Positions 1 to 10,087 of a stretch of DNA of 64,000 bases are shown in pieces. The position numbers and the translations under genes were made by a program. This DNA comes from Bacteroidales bacterium (GTDB lineage Bacteria; Bacteroidota; Bacteroidia; Bacteroidales; UBA932), in NCBI GenBank assembly GCA_022648685.1, contig JALCMW010000001.1, positions 496,001-560,000 of the forward strand. The letters run 5' to 3'. Each line of letters begins with the position of its first letter. Positions within the stretch are counted from its first letter, which is position 1. The notes beneath the pieces were generated by a model, which had not been told where the DNA came from, searched no databases, and saw only the letters and a list, made by a program, of their open reading frames with translations.

Positions 1-264
1 AAAGGAGGTTTGCCGTCCATAATGCTGAAATATCCGGTTTCTTGTTTGGAAAGGGAGATGGAAACGAGTATAACAGTGAAGAAATTCCTCATGGACTTCT
101 ATTACTCATTGTTCCTCTTTCCGACGATAGGTTACAAAATCCGGGTTCTGGATAACATCATGATCCGTCCCGGCGATTTGAAATATTTTGATACGTCGTA
201 CAAATTGGCGTATTGCTTTTACAGACCTTACAGCTTTATTAAAAGGAGAATTCTACATGCATGA
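1..264 (+). CDS. C-terminal part of an unrecognised protein (5' end outside window)
   Basis: The frame is open from the first base and ends with TGA at 262-264, giving the last 87 residues of a protein that starts upstream. The visible part is rich in aromatic and basic residues (for example DFYYSLFLFPT and KLAYCFYRPYSFIKRR). I see no motif that identifies the family. The stop overlaps the ATG of the following ABC transporter (257) by eight bases, so the two are probably translationally coupled and may work together in making or exporting the same product. Its function stays open. Confidence 0.6.
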   Translation, partial: KGGLPSIMLKYPVSCLEREMETSITVKKFLMDFYYSLFLFPTIGYKIRVLDNIMIRPGDLKYFDTSYKLAYCFYRPYSFIKRRILHA

Positions 265-1954
265 TGCAAAACTGATCTTTCGGAGTTTCGGGTTGTTCTA
301 CAAATTCAATCCCCTGAAATTGACTGTGCTTTTCGTATTGACTTTGGTTGCCGGGTTCACTCAGGGTATTACAGTAGTGTTGCTCATACCTTTGTTGGGT
401 TTATTGCAGCCTTCGGCGGAAACTGCTTCCCAAAATCATTGGAGTGATTTTTTCTCGATGATTCTCAACAAAACGGGGCAAGGCTCCAGTTTGTTGTCAA
501 TCTTATTCCTGTTCGCCGTCTGCATGCTTCTGATTGCAGTGATGAATTACTTCAAAACATTGCTGCAAAGTACATATCAGCAGGATTTTTCATATTTCAT
601 ACGTAAAAAGTTATATCATAAAGTCGTTTCAAGCGACTGGGAATTCCTTAACAGAAAAGGTAAGCATAATTATATTCAGGTCATTACAACTGAAATCCCC
701 AAGGTCTCACAGTATTATTATTACTATCTCGACCTGGCTACGAAGTTTGTCTTTATTGCCGCTCATGTGATTGTCGCTCTTTTTATTTCTGTGCAATTCA
801 CACTGTTTGTAGTGGTCGCGGGCCTGCTGGTGCTTCTGCTGTTGAGCGGATATTTGAGAAAGGCCTCTAAACTCGGTTATGATAATATCAAGTCTTTCAG
901 ATCCATGCTGAAGAAAATCGATGACTTCTGGATGACGGTTAAGTTGGCCAAGGTTCATCATTCCGAGTCGTTTTATTACGGGAAGTTCGAGGAGGCCAAT
1001 GAAGAAATGCATGATTTTCAAAACCAGCAGATCCGGAATCGTGCATTCCCTCAATTTCTGTATGCTCTGGCAGGGGTGGCGTTTCTTATAATTGTCGTTT
1101 ATCTGTCATATTCTTATATGCATATACCGTTGACGTCGTTGTTTGTCCTGATAGTTTTGTTCGGACGTATATTTCCGCATTTCGGGAATATTAATACCGA
1201 CATAAACATGATGGTGTCCAATACGGCTTCAGTAAAGTTAGTTCTCGAAATGTATGAAGAAACCGGCAGTTCAAATATGGAAGAAGGGGTTGCAAATGAT
1301 GCCATAGAGGTGGAAAAGCAGATAAAGCTTACCGATTGTTCCTTTTCGTATCCGGACGGAAGACCTATATTCGATCATTTCAATGAAACGATACCGGCAA
1401 AAAGCATTACAGGTATTGTCGGGCTGTCAGGTTGCGGCAAAACCACATTGCTCGATTTATTGTGCGGTCTGCTGACTTTGAAGGGCGGATCTTTGACCGT
1501 TGACGGCAAACCTCTTGGAAAGAAAGATTTTCCGTCGTGGAGAAAAGGTCTGGGATATTTGCTTCAGGATTCATTTTTCGTAGACGGAACCGTCCGTGAA
1601 AATCTGGTCTGGGATGCCTCAGTCAGACCGGATGACAAAGAATTGATGGATATTCTGCATCTTGTGAATGCCGATCATCTGATATTGGGTTTGAAAAACG
1701 GTCTGGATACATATATCACCAATTATCAGTATCATTTCTCAGGTGGGGAAAGGCAGCGTCTTGCACTTGCGCGTGTTTTGATCAGGAAGCCGAAGATTTT
1801 GTTTCTCGATGAAGCTACGTCGTCCCTTGATCCTGAAAATGAAAAAGCCATAATGGAAACCCTATGCAGATTGAAACATAATGTCACGATAATTTTCGTC
1901 ACCCACCGCGAATATCTGAAGTCTTATTTCGACAAATTGATAGCCGTAGAGTAA
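257..1954 (+). CDS. ABC transporter, fused permease and ATPase (exporter type)
   Basis: Half-transporter of 565 residues with an N-terminal membrane domain of about six helices (roughly residues 1-320) and a C-terminal ATPase. The ATPase shows Walker A GLSGCGKTT (about 389-397), Q-loop YLLQDS, signature SGGERQ (about 495), Walker B ILFLDEA (about 514), D-loop SSLD and H-loop VTHRE. I start it at 257 because AGGAGA lies 10 bases upstream and the protein then begins just before the first helix; an in-frame start at 188 would lie deep inside the preceding gene. Family knowledge says such proteins dimerise in the inner membrane and export lipids, peptides or drugs. The substrate cannot be read from the sequence. 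Confidence 0.9.
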   Translation: MHDAKLIFRSFGLFYKFNPLKLTVLFVLTLVAGFTQGITVVLLIPLLGLLQPSAETASQNHWSDFFSMILNKTGQGSSLLSILFLFAVCMLLIAVMNYFKTLLQSTYQQDFSYFIRKKLYHKVVSSDWEFLNRKGKHNYIQVITTEIPKVSQYYYYYLDLATKFVFIAAHVIVALFISVQFTLFVVVAGLLVLLLLSGYLRKASKLGYDNIKSFRSMLKKIDDFWMTVKLAKVHHSESFYYGKFEEANEEMHDFQNQQIRNRAFPQFLYALAGVAFLIIVVYLSYSYMHIPLTSLFVLIVLFGRIFPHFGNINTDINMMVSNTASVKLVLEMYEETGSSNMEEGVANDAIEVEKQIKLTDCSFSYPDGRPIFDHFNETIPAKSITGIVGLSGCGKTTLLDLLCGLLTLKGGSLTVDGKPLGKKDFPSWRKGLGYLLQDSFFVDGTVRENLVWDASVRPDDKELMDILHLVNADHLILGLKNGLDTYITNYQYHFSGGERQRLALARVLIRKPKILFLDEATSSLDPENEKAIMETLCRLKHNVTIIFVTHREYLKSYFDKLIAVE

Positions 1955-1993
1955 ACGGGCTGTTAATGAAAAAGTTGCTACTTTTCCGGCTTT

Positions 1994-2782
1994 TTATTCC
2001 TGATCGGCGATTCCGCCTTTAATAACATCCTGCAGTTCGTTCCACGGAACGGTGACTTTGATTATTCCCAGATAATAAGGTCCTATTTCATATTGGCCGT
2101 AGATGTATGTTATTCCATCTTCAGATACAAGGAAGTTGCCGTTCGGTTCTATGTCCTTTACAAAAAGTGCGTCATAGGCGTCCTGATCTTTCATGGCTTC
2201 TCTCAGGTGGGAAGATAGCAGGGAAGACAGCTCGTTCTTGAAGTCGTGTACGAACATGATTTCTTCGGTCACTGGATTACCTGTCTTAATATTGAAGTTC
2301 AAGGCATAATCTGAAGAACTTCCGTGTGCCCCTCCTTCGAAAACAGAGTGGTTTACGTCATAAGAATATATATCACCGTGGTTTCCGTAAAAATAGCCTG
2401 TCACATAATCATAACCGCTGAGAGGAATGGAATTTTCCTGATCCTTGAATTCTTTTAGCAGTTCCGAATTTATTTCTTTGTACTCGTCGGCTTTGTCTTT
2501 CTTAAAAGCTTCCGAGGCCTTTACTACATCTGTCGAATCGTAATCCTTCCCGAATGCCGTTCTTATAATACTGCAGTTGATTTTCTCCATTATGGAATCT
2601 TTGACTCCTCCCGTTACGGATTCCAGTTCGATTTTTATTTCCAATGAATCCCTGCGTCCGTGATCCAGGGAAACAACAGTTCTGTTTTCGTATGTTTCCG
2701 TTTTGAGTCCTTTTTGTCCGTTGCAGCCGGAAAAAAGCGAAAGGCCTGCCATGGCCATGCATATTATTTTAATTTTATTCAT
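1994..2782 (-). CDS. Lipoprotein with RsiV-like (DUF3298) C-terminal domain
   Basis: 262 residues with a lipoprotein signal peptide (lipobox LFSGC, Cys about 20), so probably anchored in the cell envelope. The C-terminal half carries the DUF3298-type segment FEGGAHGSSSDYALNFN, typical of the extracytoplasmic domain of RsiV and many Bacteroidota lipoproteins. No membrane helix or sigma-binding domain follows, so it is not a classical anti-sigma factor. The gene begins two bases after the stop of the S9 peptidase gene on the same strand, so they form one transcript. The molecular role is unknown; some RsiV-like domains bind lysozyme. Confidence 0.75.
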   Translation of the reverse strand: MNKIKIICMAMAGLSLFSGCNGQKGLKTETYENRTVVSLDHGRRDSLEIKIELESVTGGVKDSIMEKINCSIIRTAFGKDYDSTDVVKASEAFKKDKADEYKEINSELLKEFKDQENSIPLSGYDYVTGYFYGNHGDIYSYDVNHSVFEGGAHGSSSDYALNFNIKTGNPVTEEIMFVHDFKNELSSLLSSHLREAMKDQDAYDALFVKDIEPNGNFLVSEDGITYIYGQYEIGPYYLGIIKVTVPWNELQDVIKGGIADQE

Positions 2783-2784
2783 AT

Positions 2785-5307
2785 TCAGTCGTTGTTCATT
2801 TGATATATATCCACTGTGTGTCTCTGTCCCGATCCCATAAGATATTCACTGTAAAAATCCGCCATTTTCCAGAAAAAGTATTCATTCATATTTCCATATC
2901 CGTGCCTCTGGCCCGGCAATACCAGCAAGTCGAATCTTTTGTGTGCTCTTATCAAAGCGTCCACGACTCTTATCGTGTTGGCCGGATGTACGTTGTTATC
3001 TATGTCTCCGGTACAGAGCATCAGATGCCCTTTCAGGTTTTTAGCTATCTCTTCGTTGGTATTTATGTGATAAACGAATGACGTATCTCCGGCAGTTACT
3101 TTTTCCAATATCCCGTGATGCTGCTCGCTCCACCATCTGTTGTAAATTGTATTGTCGTGATTGCCGGAACAAGATACGGCAACTTTGAAGAAATCCGGGT
3201 ATTTCAATATTGCTGCCGTGGACATGAATCCTCCTCCGGAGTGCCCGTGGATGCCGACCCTGTTTATATCTATGAAATGATAACGTCCGGCCAATTGCTG
3301 GATCGCATATTTCTGGTCTTCCAGTCCATAATCACGCAAATTGCCGTAACCGTAATTGTGGTACCATTTGGACCTGTCGGGATGACCTCCCCTGTTGCCT
3401 ACCGTTATGACGATGAAACCCAATTGGGCCAGTCTGTCTACTCTTGTGAAGTTCTTGCTCCATGAGATATTGTTAGCTTCCACTTGAGGTCCAGGATAGA
3501 CATAATCGCAAACAGGATATATTTTTGTGGAATCAAAATCGAATGGCTTGTACATTACTCCGTAAAGATCCGTTATTCCGTCGGCGGCTTTGACTTTGAA
3601 TCTTTCGGGGAATTTATATCCGGAAGCGAAAAGTCTTGAAAAATCCGCTTTTTCCAATTCCATCATTTTCTTGCCGTTGGCGCTGAGCAATGCCGCAGCC
3701 GGCCTGGAATCAACCCTTGAATAATTGGCGACAAGATATTTCGCGTCATAACTTGCCGTAGCCAATACATCCATGTCTTTCATGTCCAGCCGGACCGGCT
3801 TTCCTCCTTTCAGATTTATTCTGAAGTTGTGCATCTGATAAGGATTTTCATCTTTCTCAAAGCCGCAGGCGCTGAAAATCAAATATCCTTCGGATTCGTT
3901 TACCCCCAAAACATCCTCGACATGAAACGGTCCGGTGACGATCGGCCTGATCAATTTGCCGTCGGCACCATAAAGGTAGAGATTCGCCCATCCGTTCCTT
4001 TCGGACCAATAAATCAATTCCTTCCCGTCTTTCAACAGATATGGGTTCCGTGTTTCTATATATGTGTTTTCCCTTTCGGAAATCACGGTCCGCGTGGAAT
4101 CCTTTCCTATCTGCACATAGCACAAATCATTTCTTTTGAGATCCCGGCTTATTCTGTTGAGGTAAAAGCCATCATCGCTTCCCAGCCATGTGCCGGAATA
4201 GTATTCCTTATATTTGTCCGCAGCGGTTTCCCTTGCCCGCAGGATTTCCATATCCTGATCCTTGAATGCCATGGTCCGCACATAAGAACGGCGGCTGTCA
4301 GCCATATCGAATATGTACAGATAACCTTTCGGTCCCGCTTCTCCCGGCATTTGATATTTGTATGTCTCAAGTTTCGGGCGAGGCATGGACAGGGAATTTA
4401 TTACCCAAAGATCCTTTATCTTGCTCATGTCCCATCTGATGGAAGCGAAATGCCTTGAGTCCGGCGACCATAGTAAGGAATAAGGGCAAACTCTTTTGGC
4501 GGTGTCGGTTACTGTATCCCCCATATAATTGTCGGTCCCGTAACAAAAATCCCGGGTCCCGTCCTCTGTCAGTCTGTGTTCTATAATCGTACTGTCTTTG
4601 GGATCTTTCGCCGCTTTACGCAGGGATGTGGAATCCATATAGAACAAGTTGCAATTCTTTACATATACTCCCGTTTTTCCGTCCGGTGATACGTTCGCCC
4701 ATTCCGGATATTTCTTTTGTTCTTTTTCTTTTTCCGCCGTGACGTCGCGCAGAGTTTCGGTCTTGTAATCGTATTCGAAATGGAAAATCATTTTCTCAGG
4801 CTTTAAGCCGCCTTTCTTTCCGTCTTTGATTTTCCCCTTTGCCGTTTTTGCCGTATCTGCACTTTCAAGCGGCTTGTCCCTAGAGCTTTCTATATCGAAA
4901 GTGAAAAATCTGTCATCCTTGAGTTTTAAGTCTTTGATAGGTATATGTTGTGCGTCAAAGGGATCTTTGATTATCTCCGTAAGCTGCATAGCCAGCTGCG
5001 GCATATCGAAAATTTCGGTTTTCTTTCCTCCGGCGGCATCGACCAGCCAATATCCGGTACCTTCCGAAGTCTTCCATGAGTACCAGAATTTATCCGAATC
5101 CATGAACCAGTTCGGTTTTATCTGTGTCGAATATACCATCTGGTTCACCTTCTTTGCCGAGAATCTTTCGGCAAGGTCATAATTTGCAGTATGGACATAT
5201 TCGTCCCCGGGAAATCTGTTCCCCGGCAGTCCGGCTGCAACCGGAGTCTGAGCTTCCATTCCTGTGGCCAGACAGAATAAAACTGCGAAAACAAGGTGTC
5301 TTTTCAT
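2785..5307 (-). CDS. S9 family peptidase (dipeptidyl-peptidase IV-like)
   Basis: 840 residues with a cleavable signal peptide (first about 20 residues), so exported to the periplasm or surface. The N-terminal part is a DPP-IV-type beta-propeller. The C-terminal alpha/beta-hydrolase domain has nucleophile motif GHSGGG (Ser about 690), acid motif GDIDNN (Asp about 768) and RHGYGN (His about 800), a complete catalytic triad. Family members remove dipeptides, often after proline, from peptide N-termini. It is first gene of a two-gene unit with the RsiV-like lipoprotein, read divergently from rpsL. Length and domain order fit the family. Exact cleavage specificity cannot be told from sequence. Confidence 0.9.
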   Translation of the reverse strand: MKRHLVFAVLFCLATGMEAQTPVAAGLPGNRFPGDEYVHTANYDLAERFSAKKVNQMVYSTQIKPNWFMDSDKFWYSWKTSEGTGYWLVDAAGGKKTEIFDMPQLAMQLTEIIKDPFDAQHIPIKDLKLKDDRFFTFDIESSRDKPLESADTAKTAKGKIKDGKKGGLKPEKMIFHFEYDYKTETLRDVTAEKEKEQKKYPEWANVSPDGKTGVYVKNCNLFYMDSTSLRKAAKDPKDSTIIEHRLTEDGTRDFCYGTDNYMGDTVTDTAKRVCPYSLLWSPDSRHFASIRWDMSKIKDLWVINSLSMPRPKLETYKYQMPGEAGPKGYLYIFDMADSRRSYVRTMAFKDQDMEILRARETAADKYKEYYSGTWLGSDDGFYLNRISRDLKRNDLCYVQIGKDSTRTVISERENTYIETRNPYLLKDGKELIYWSERNGWANLYLYGADGKLIRPIVTGPFHVEDVLGVNESEGYLIFSACGFEKDENPYQMHNFRINLKGGKPVRLDMKDMDVLATASYDAKYLVANYSRVDSRPAAALLSANGKKMMELEKADFSRLFASGYKFPERFKVKAADGITDLYGVMYKPFDFDSTKIYPVCDYVYPGPQVEANNISWSKNFTRVDRLAQLGFIVITVGNRGGHPDRSKWYHNYGYGNLRDYGLEDQKYAIQQLAGRYHFIDINRVGIHGHSGGGFMSTAAILKYPDFFKVAVSCSGNHDNTIYNRWWSEQHHGILEKVTAGDTSFVYHINTNEEIAKNLKGHLMLCTGDIDNNVHPANTIRVVDALIRAHKRFDLLVLPGQRHGYGNMNEYFFWKMADFYSEYLMGSGQRHTVDIYQMNND

Positions 5308-5372
5308 TCTTTTTCGGTTAAGAGGATAAAGGTAATGAAATATTTTTTAAAAAATTACACAGGTAAAAATCA

Positions 5373-5402
5373 TTGCTATTTAAAGAATTATGCGTATATT
5401 TG
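5373..5402 (+). promoter_or_regulatory. Promoter of the rpsL operon
   Basis: TTG at 5373-5375 and TATATTTG at 5395-5402 are separated by 19 bases, matching the Bacteroidota -33/-7 consensus (TTTG or TTG, 19-21 bases, TAnnTTTG). The -7 box lies 49 bases before the rpsL ATG. This box also supports the phylum assignment. Confidence 0.85.
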
Positions 5403-5451
5403 CACCCCTTGAAAAGAGGAAAAAACATAAATTATAGATTAACAATCATTT

Positions 5452-5835
5452 ATGCCAACAATTCAACAATTAGTTCGTAAAGGACGCGAGGTCATTGCTT
5501 ACAAGAGCAAATCACGCGCCTTGGATGCTTGCCCTCAGAAGAGAGGCGTATGCGTGCGTGTGTATACAACCACACCTAAAAAACCTAACTCAGCAATGCG
5601 TAAGGTTGCGCGTGTGCGTTTGACAAATTCTAAAGAGGTCAACGCTTACATTCCGGGAGAAGGCCATAATCTTCAGGAGCACTCTATCGTGCTTGTAAGA
5701 GGCGGTCGTGTAAAGGATCTTCCCGGTGTGCGTTATCACATCCTTAGAGGAGCTTTGGATACGGCAGGTGTGGAAGGCAGGACTCAGTCCCGTTCCCTCT
5801 ATGGCACCAAGAAACCAAAGAAGTCTAAGAAGTAA
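5452..5835 (+). CDS. rpsL: 30S ribosomal protein S12
   Basis: 127 residues, the family's usual length. It carries the invariant decoding-site segments [18 protein letters not shown] and [15 protein letters not shown]12 sits at the decoding centre of the small subunit and governs translational accuracy; the lysines of the first segment are classical streptomycin-resistance positions and here look wild type (Lys in KPNS and in RVKDLP). First gene of the str-type operon rpsL-rpsG-fusA-rpsJ, with its own promoter just upstream. Confidence 0.99.
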   Translation: MPTIQQLVRKGREVIAYKSKSRALDACPQKRGVCVRVYTTTPKKPNSAMRKVARVRLTNSKEVNAYIPGEGHNLQEHSIVLVRGGRVKDLPGVRYHILRGALDTAGVEGRTQSRSLYGTKKPKKSKK

Positions 5836-5871
5836 TTTTTTAAATTAATTTTCAATTTTAATTTTTTCAAA

Positions 5872-6348
5872 ATGAGAAAAACGAAGCCTAGAAAGAGGAT
5901 TCTACTTCCTGATCCGAAGTTTCACGACGTGCTCGTAACACGTTTCGTGAATAATCTTATGTTACAGGGGAAGAAGAGTATCGCGTATTCTATTTTTTAC
6001 GATGCCATCAATTTGGTAGGCGAGAAGATGAAAGATTCTGACAAGGCTCCTCTGGATATTTGGAAAAAAGCTCTCGAGAATGTGACTCCCCAGATTGAGG
6101 TAAAGAGTCGCAGGATCGGCGGTGCGAACTTCCAAGTGCCTACAGAGTTGCGCCCGGAAAGGAAAGTTTCACTCGCTATAAAGAATATTATCGAATACTC
6201 GCGTAAGCGTTCCGGCCACTCGATGGCAGAAAAATTATGTGCTGAGATCGTTGCAGCTTATAACAACGAAGGTGGTGCATTCAAGAGAAAAGAGGATATG
6301 CACAAAATGGCGGAGGCCAACAAGGCTTTTGCCCACTTCCGTTTTTAA
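5872..6348 (+). CDS. rpsG: 30S ribosomal protein S7
   Basis: 158 residues beginning MRKTKPRKR, with the S7 core from [18 protein letters not shown] through the basic segment [16 protein letters not shown]7 nucleates assembly of the 3' domain of 16S rRNA and lines the E site. It lies 36 bases after rpsL and 13 bases before fusA, the standard order of the str operon. Confidence 0.99.
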   Translation: MRKTKPRKRILLPDPKFHDVLVTRFVNNLMLQGKKSIAYSIFYDAINLVGEKMKDSDKAPLDIWKKALENVTPQIEVKSRRIGGANFQVPTELRPERKVSLAIKNIIEYSRKRSGHSMAEKLCAEIVAAYNNEGGAFKRKEDMHKMAEANKAFAHFRF

Positions 6349-6361
6349 TTCGATTTGACGA

Positions 6362-8482
6362 ATGGCAAAAAGAGATCTTAAATTCACAAGAAACATCGGC
6401 ATCATCGCACATATCGATGCCGGAAAAACAACCACTTCTGAACGAATCCTTTATTATACCGGAAAGATCCACAAGATCGGGGAGGTTCACGAAGGAGCTG
6501 CCACTATGGACTGGATGGTTCAGGAGCAGGAACGTGGTATTACAATCACATCCGCTGCCACCACAGCATATTGGCATTATAACGGAGATGTTTATCAACT
6601 GAATCTTATCGATACTCCGGGTCACGTCGATTTCACTGTTGAAGTCGAAAGATCATTGAGAGTACTTGACGGAACAGTAGCGACGTTCGATGCCGTCGGA
6701 CGTGTACAGCCCCAATCAGAAACCGTTTGGCGTCAGGCCGACAAGTTCGGAGTTCCGAAGATAGCTTATGTTAACAAGATGGATCGTGTGGGCGCAGACT
6801 TCCTCGCTTGCGTCGAGGACATTAAAGCCAAACTCGGTGCAAAACCGGTTCCGATCTGTCTTCCTATTGGGTCCGAAGAAAAATTCGAAGGAATAATCGA
6901 CCTTATCGATCGTAAAGCCATAATTTATGATGCGGACAATACCGAAGTCGTAAATTATCACGAAATTCCTATTCCCGAAGATATGCAAGGGGATGTCGAA
7001 CTTTGGAGGGACAAACTTGTAGAGTCTGCTGCAGAATGCGACGATTCCTTGATGGAAAAGTATTTCGAAGATCCGAATTCCCTTACAAAGGATGAGATAA
7101 TCGCCGCCTTGAGAAAAGGTACGGTATCCATGCAGATAGTTCCCGCCACTTGCGGTTCTTCATACAAAGATAAAGGCGTGCAGTTCCTTTTGGATGCAAT
7201 CGCCCGTTATCTCCCTTCTCCGTTGGACAAGGGTGCCGTAAAGGGTACCAATCCCGAGACCGGCGTTGAAGAGGATCTGATGCCAGACCCGACCGCTCCT
7301 TTCTGCGGTCTCGTATTCAAGATCGCCACGGATCCGTTCGTCGGCCGTCTTGCTTATGTAAGGGCATATTCCGGAAAACTCGATGCCGGTTCATATGTGT
7401 TGAATACACGTTCCGGCAAGAAAGAAAGAGTTGCGCGTCTGTATCAGATGCATTCGAATCATCAGAATCCGATAGAATCTGTGGAAGCCGGCGATATTTG
7501 CGCTGCCGTAGGATTCAAGGAACTCCGTACCGGAGATACCATTTGCGCCGAGAACTTCCCGATCGCTTTGGAATCAATGGAATTTCCTGCTCCTGTCATC
7601 GGTATTGCTGTAGAACCCAAGACTCAGGCCGATCTAGAAAAGCTCGGCGTAGCTTTGAGCAAACTCGCTGAAGAAGATCCTACTTTTACAGTTAAATCCG
7701 ATCACGAAACCGGACAGACGGTAATCAGCGGTATGGGAGAACTTCATCTTGATATTATTGTCGATCGTCTCCGCCGTGAATTCGGTGTCGAAATCAACCA
7801 GGGGGCTCCTCAGGTCAATTATAAGGAAGCCATCACTTCCACCGTCCAGCATCGTGAACTGTTCAAGAAGCAGACGGGCGGCCGAGGCAAGTTCGCCGAT
7901 ATCGTATTTGAGATAGGTCCGGCAGATGAAGGAGTTACCGGATTACAGTTTGTCAATCAGGTCAAAGGCGGAAATGTTCCGAAAGAATATATACCTTGTG
8001 TGCAAAAAGGTTTCGAATCTGCAATGGCCAACGGTGTTCTTGCAGGATATGAAGTCCAGTCCATGAAAGTGACCTTGCTTGACGGCTCATACCATCCTGT
8101 GGATTCCGACCAGCTTTCATTCGAGATTTGCGCGCGTCTGGCATTCAGACATTCCTGCCCTAAGGCACATCCGGTCATTCTCGAGCCTATAATGTCTTTG
8201 GAAGTCGTAACCCCTGAAGATTATATGGGAGATATCGTAGGTGATCTCAACCGCCGCAGGGGACAGATCGTTGCGATGGATTCCACCTCCACCGGGGCCA
8301 GAATAGTAAAGGCTTTCGTACCGCTTTCCGAACAATTCGGTTATGTAACGGTTCTGAGAACACTTTCTTCCGGAAGAGCGACTAGTACAATGACTTTCGA
8401 CCACTATTCCGAAGTCCCTGCATCATATGCAAAGGATATAATCGAAAAGAGCGGTTACAAGCCAATAGACGAGGATGAATAA
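6362..8482 (+). CDS. fusA: Translation elongation factor G
   Basis: 706 residues with all EF-G domains. The GTPase domain shows G1 AHIDAGKTT (residues 16-24), G2 ERGIT, G3 DTPGH and G4 NKMD, followed by domains II to V. It drives translocation of tRNA and mRNA on the ribosome with GTP hydrolysis. Position between rpsG and rpsJ and the lack of a long N-terminal extension fit the main housekeeping EF-G rather than an EF-G2 or TetM-like paralogue. Confidence 0.99.
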   Translation: MAKRDLKFTRNIGIIAHIDAGKTTTSERILYYTGKIHKIGEVHEGAATMDWMVQEQERGITITSAATTAYWHYNGDVYQLNLIDTPGHVDFTVEVERSLRVLDGTVATFDAVGRVQPQSETVWRQADKFGVPKIAYVNKMDRVGADFLACVEDIKAKLGAKPVPICLPIGSEEKFEGIIDLIDRKAIIYDADNTEVVNYHEIPIPEDMQGDVELWRDKLVESAAECDDSLMEKYFEDPNSLTKDEIIAALRKGTVSMQIVPATCGSSYKDKGVQFLLDAIARYLPSPLDKGAVKGTNPETGVEEDLMPDPTAPFCGLVFKIATDPFVGRLAYVRAYSGKLDAGSYVLNTRSGKKERVARLYQMHSNHQNPIESVEAGDICAAVGFKELRTGDTICAENFPIALESMEFPAPVIGIAVEPKTQADLEKLGVALSKLAEEDPTFTVKSDHETGQTVISGMGELHLDIIVDRLRREFGVEINQGAPQVNYKEAITSTVQHRELFKKQTGGRGKFADIVFEIGPADEGVTGLQFVNQVKGGNVPKEYIPCVQKGFESAMANGVLAGYEVQSMKVTLLDGSYHPVDSDQLSFEICARLAFRHSCPKAHPVILEPIMSLEVVTPEDYMGDIVGDLNRRRGQIVAMDSTSTGARIVKAFVPLSEQFGYVTVLRTLSSGRATSTMTFDHYSEVPASYAKDIIEKSGYKPIDEDE

Positions 8483-8510
8483 TATTAATTAGGTAATAAA
8501 CGTTTACGAT

Positions 8511-8816
8511 ATGAGTCAAAAAATTAGAATTAAACTCAAATCATTCGATCATATGCTGGTTGATAAATCGGCAGCAAAGATCGTTGATACGGTAAAATCC
8601 ACCGGTGCCAGTATCAATGGGCCAATCCCGTTGCCTGTCAACAAGAAGATTTTTACTGTAAATCGCTCTACCTTCGTTAACAAGAAGGCTCGTGAGCAAT
8701 TTGAGCTCGACTCCTACTGCCGTCTTATTGACATTGACGAATCCAATGCCAAAACAGTGGATGCCCTCATGAAACTTGAGCTTCCCAGCGGTGTAGAAGT
8801 TGAAATCAAGGTGTGA
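8511..8816 (+). CDS. rpsJ: 30S ribosomal protein S10
   Basis: 101 residues, normal S10 length, with the conserved segments [16 protein letters not shown] and [18 protein letters not shown]10 is part of the small-subunit head and, with NusB, of antitermination complexes. It closes the rpsL-rpsG-fusA transcript here. In the Bacteroidales genomes I know, rpsJ leads straight into rplC and the rest of the S10 operon; here a tRNA and a terminator follow instead. Confidence 0.99.
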   Translation: MSQKIRIKLKSFDHMLVDKSAAKIVDTVKSTGASINGPIPLPVNKKIFTVNRSTFVNKKAREQFELDSYCRLIDIDESNAKTVDALMKLELPSGVEVEIKV

Positions 8817-8831
8817 TTTTGAATTTTTTAT

Positions 8832-8839
8832 TATATTTG
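8832..8839 (+). promoter_or_regulatory. -7 box before the CAT-anticodon tRNA
   Basis: TATATTTG followed by C, 36 bases before the tRNA, matches the Bacteroidota -7 element. No clear TTG is seen at -33, so this may be a weak or auxiliary promoter in addition to read-through from rpsJ. Confidence 0.5.
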
Positions 8840-8874
8840 CAGAACCGTTTCGAATGATAGTTCTGCAGTATACC

Positions 8875-8949
8875 GGTCCCATAGCTCAGTTGGTTAGTAG
8901 CATCTGACTCATAATCAGAGGGTCACAGGTTCAAGCCCTGTTGGGACCA
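8875..8949 (+). tRNA. tRNA with CAT anticodon (elongator Met, or Ile2)
   Basis: A cloverleaf folds directly: acceptor GGTCCCA (8875-8881) pairs with TGGGACC (8942-8948), the anticodon stem TCTGA/TCAGA encloses loop CTCATAA with anticodon CAT at 8910-8912, and the T-arm contains GGTTCAAGC. It has a paired first base pair, so it is not the initiator tRNA. Whether it reads AUG or, after lysidine modification, AUA cannot be settled by eye. The D-stem is only three pairs. The 3' CCA is not encoded (sequence continues ACCT). Confidence 0.93.
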
Positions 8950-8980
8950 CCTTAAGGAAGACAATGCCTCCAATTGCAAA

Positions 8981-9012
8981 AAAAGCACTCACGAAGATCT
9001 GTGAGTGCTTTT
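8981..9012. terminator. Bidirectional rho-independent terminator between tRNA and asd
   Basis: The arms AAAAGCACTCAC (8981-8992) and GTGAGTGCTTTT (9001-9012) are perfectly complementary around an 8-base loop, with A-runs before and T-runs after. It serves the rpsL-tRNA transcript on the plus strand and the metX-thrA-asd transcript, whose last stop is at 9022, on the minus strand. Confidence 0.9.
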
Positions 9013-9021
9013 TTTGTTGTC

Positions 9022-10023
9022 TCATTTTAAAAAGCCTTTCTTTAACAGTGCTTCCGCTATCTGTACTGCATTGGTGGCCGCTCCTTTTCTAATATTGTCG
9101 GATACGCACCAGAGGTTGATTCCGTACTTCACCGAAGGATCACGGCGCAATCTGCCTACGAATACGTCATCTTTGCCCAAAGCATATAAAGGCATCGGGT
9201 ATATGTTATTTGCCGGATCATCCTGTACTGTGACTCCCGGGGTTCCGTTCCATATTTTCCGTATGTCCTTCAGCGTGAAATCTTTCTCGAATTCAAGGTT
9301 TACAGCCTCGGAATGGCCTCCGAGGACAGGTACCCTTGCAGTCGTAGGAGAAACTCCGATCGAATCGTCGCGAAGTATCTTGTGGGTCTCATTGACCATT
9401 TTCATTTCTTCCTTTGTGTATCCGCTTTCCAGGAATTGGTCTATATGAGGCAGGACGTTAAGATCTATCGGGTAAGGGTAGACGGCTTCATATTCTCCCG
9501 GTTTCTTGCCCGAACGCTCTGCTTTCAGCTGTGCTACGGCTTTGTTTCCGCTTCCCGTTACTGCCTGATAGGTTGTTACGACTATACGCTTTATCGTGTA
9601 TGCTTTATGGAGAGGAGCTATCGGCAGCAGCATCTGTATTGTGGAACAGTTAGGATTGGCTATTATATAATCGTCCGGTCCGAGTACATCGGAATTGATT
9701 TCGGGTACTATAAGTTTCTTAGTCGGGTCCATCCTCCAGCATGAAGAATTGTCCACCACACGGCAGCCAGCCGCCGCAAATTTCGGGGCAAGTTCTTTTG
9801 ACGCTCCGGCTCCTGCGGAAAATATGGCCAGTTCCGGCTTTGCTTCGATTGCCGCATCGGCACTTACAACCGTGTAATCCTTGCCTTTGAAAGGAACTTT
9901 CTTGCCTACGGATCTTTCGGAAGCGACGGGAATGATTTCACTTACCGGGAAATTCCTTTCTGCAAGCACTTCCAACATTCTCATGCCTACCAGTCCGGTG
10001 GCACCTACAACTGCAACTTTCAT
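9022..10023 (-). CDS. asd: Aspartate-semialdehyde dehydrogenase
   Basis: 333 residues. It has the NADP-binding N-terminus VAVVGATGLVGMRM, the catalytic cysteine in NPNCSTIQ, and the substrate/catalytic histidine region GHSEAVNLEF. The enzyme reduces aspartyl phosphate to aspartate semialdehyde, the branch point to lysine, threonine and methionine. It is the last gene of metX-thrA-asd, 64 bases after thrA, so three steps of the aspartate family are co-transcribed. Confidence 0.97.
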   Translation of the reverse strand: MKVAVVGATGLVGMRMLEVLAERNFPVSEIIPVASERSVGKKVPFKGKDYTVVSADAAIEAKPELAIFSAGAGASKELAPKFAAAGCRVVDNSSCWRMDPTKKLIVPEINSDVLGPDDYIIANPNCSTIQMLLPIAPLHKAYTIKRIVVTTYQAVTGSGNKAVAQLKAERSGKKPGEYEAVYPYPIDLNVLPHIDQFLESGYTKEEMKMVNETHKILRDDSIGVSPTTARVPVLGGHSEAVNLEFEKDFTLKDIRKIWNGTPGVTVQDDPANNIYPMPLYALGKDDVFVGRLRRDPSVKYGINLWCVSDNIRKGAATNAVQIAEALLKKGFLK

Positions 10024-10087
10024 GATGTCTTTGTTTTTTGTTTGGCCGTAAACAGCACGGCCGCGATTTATCTTATTGTTATCTTTA

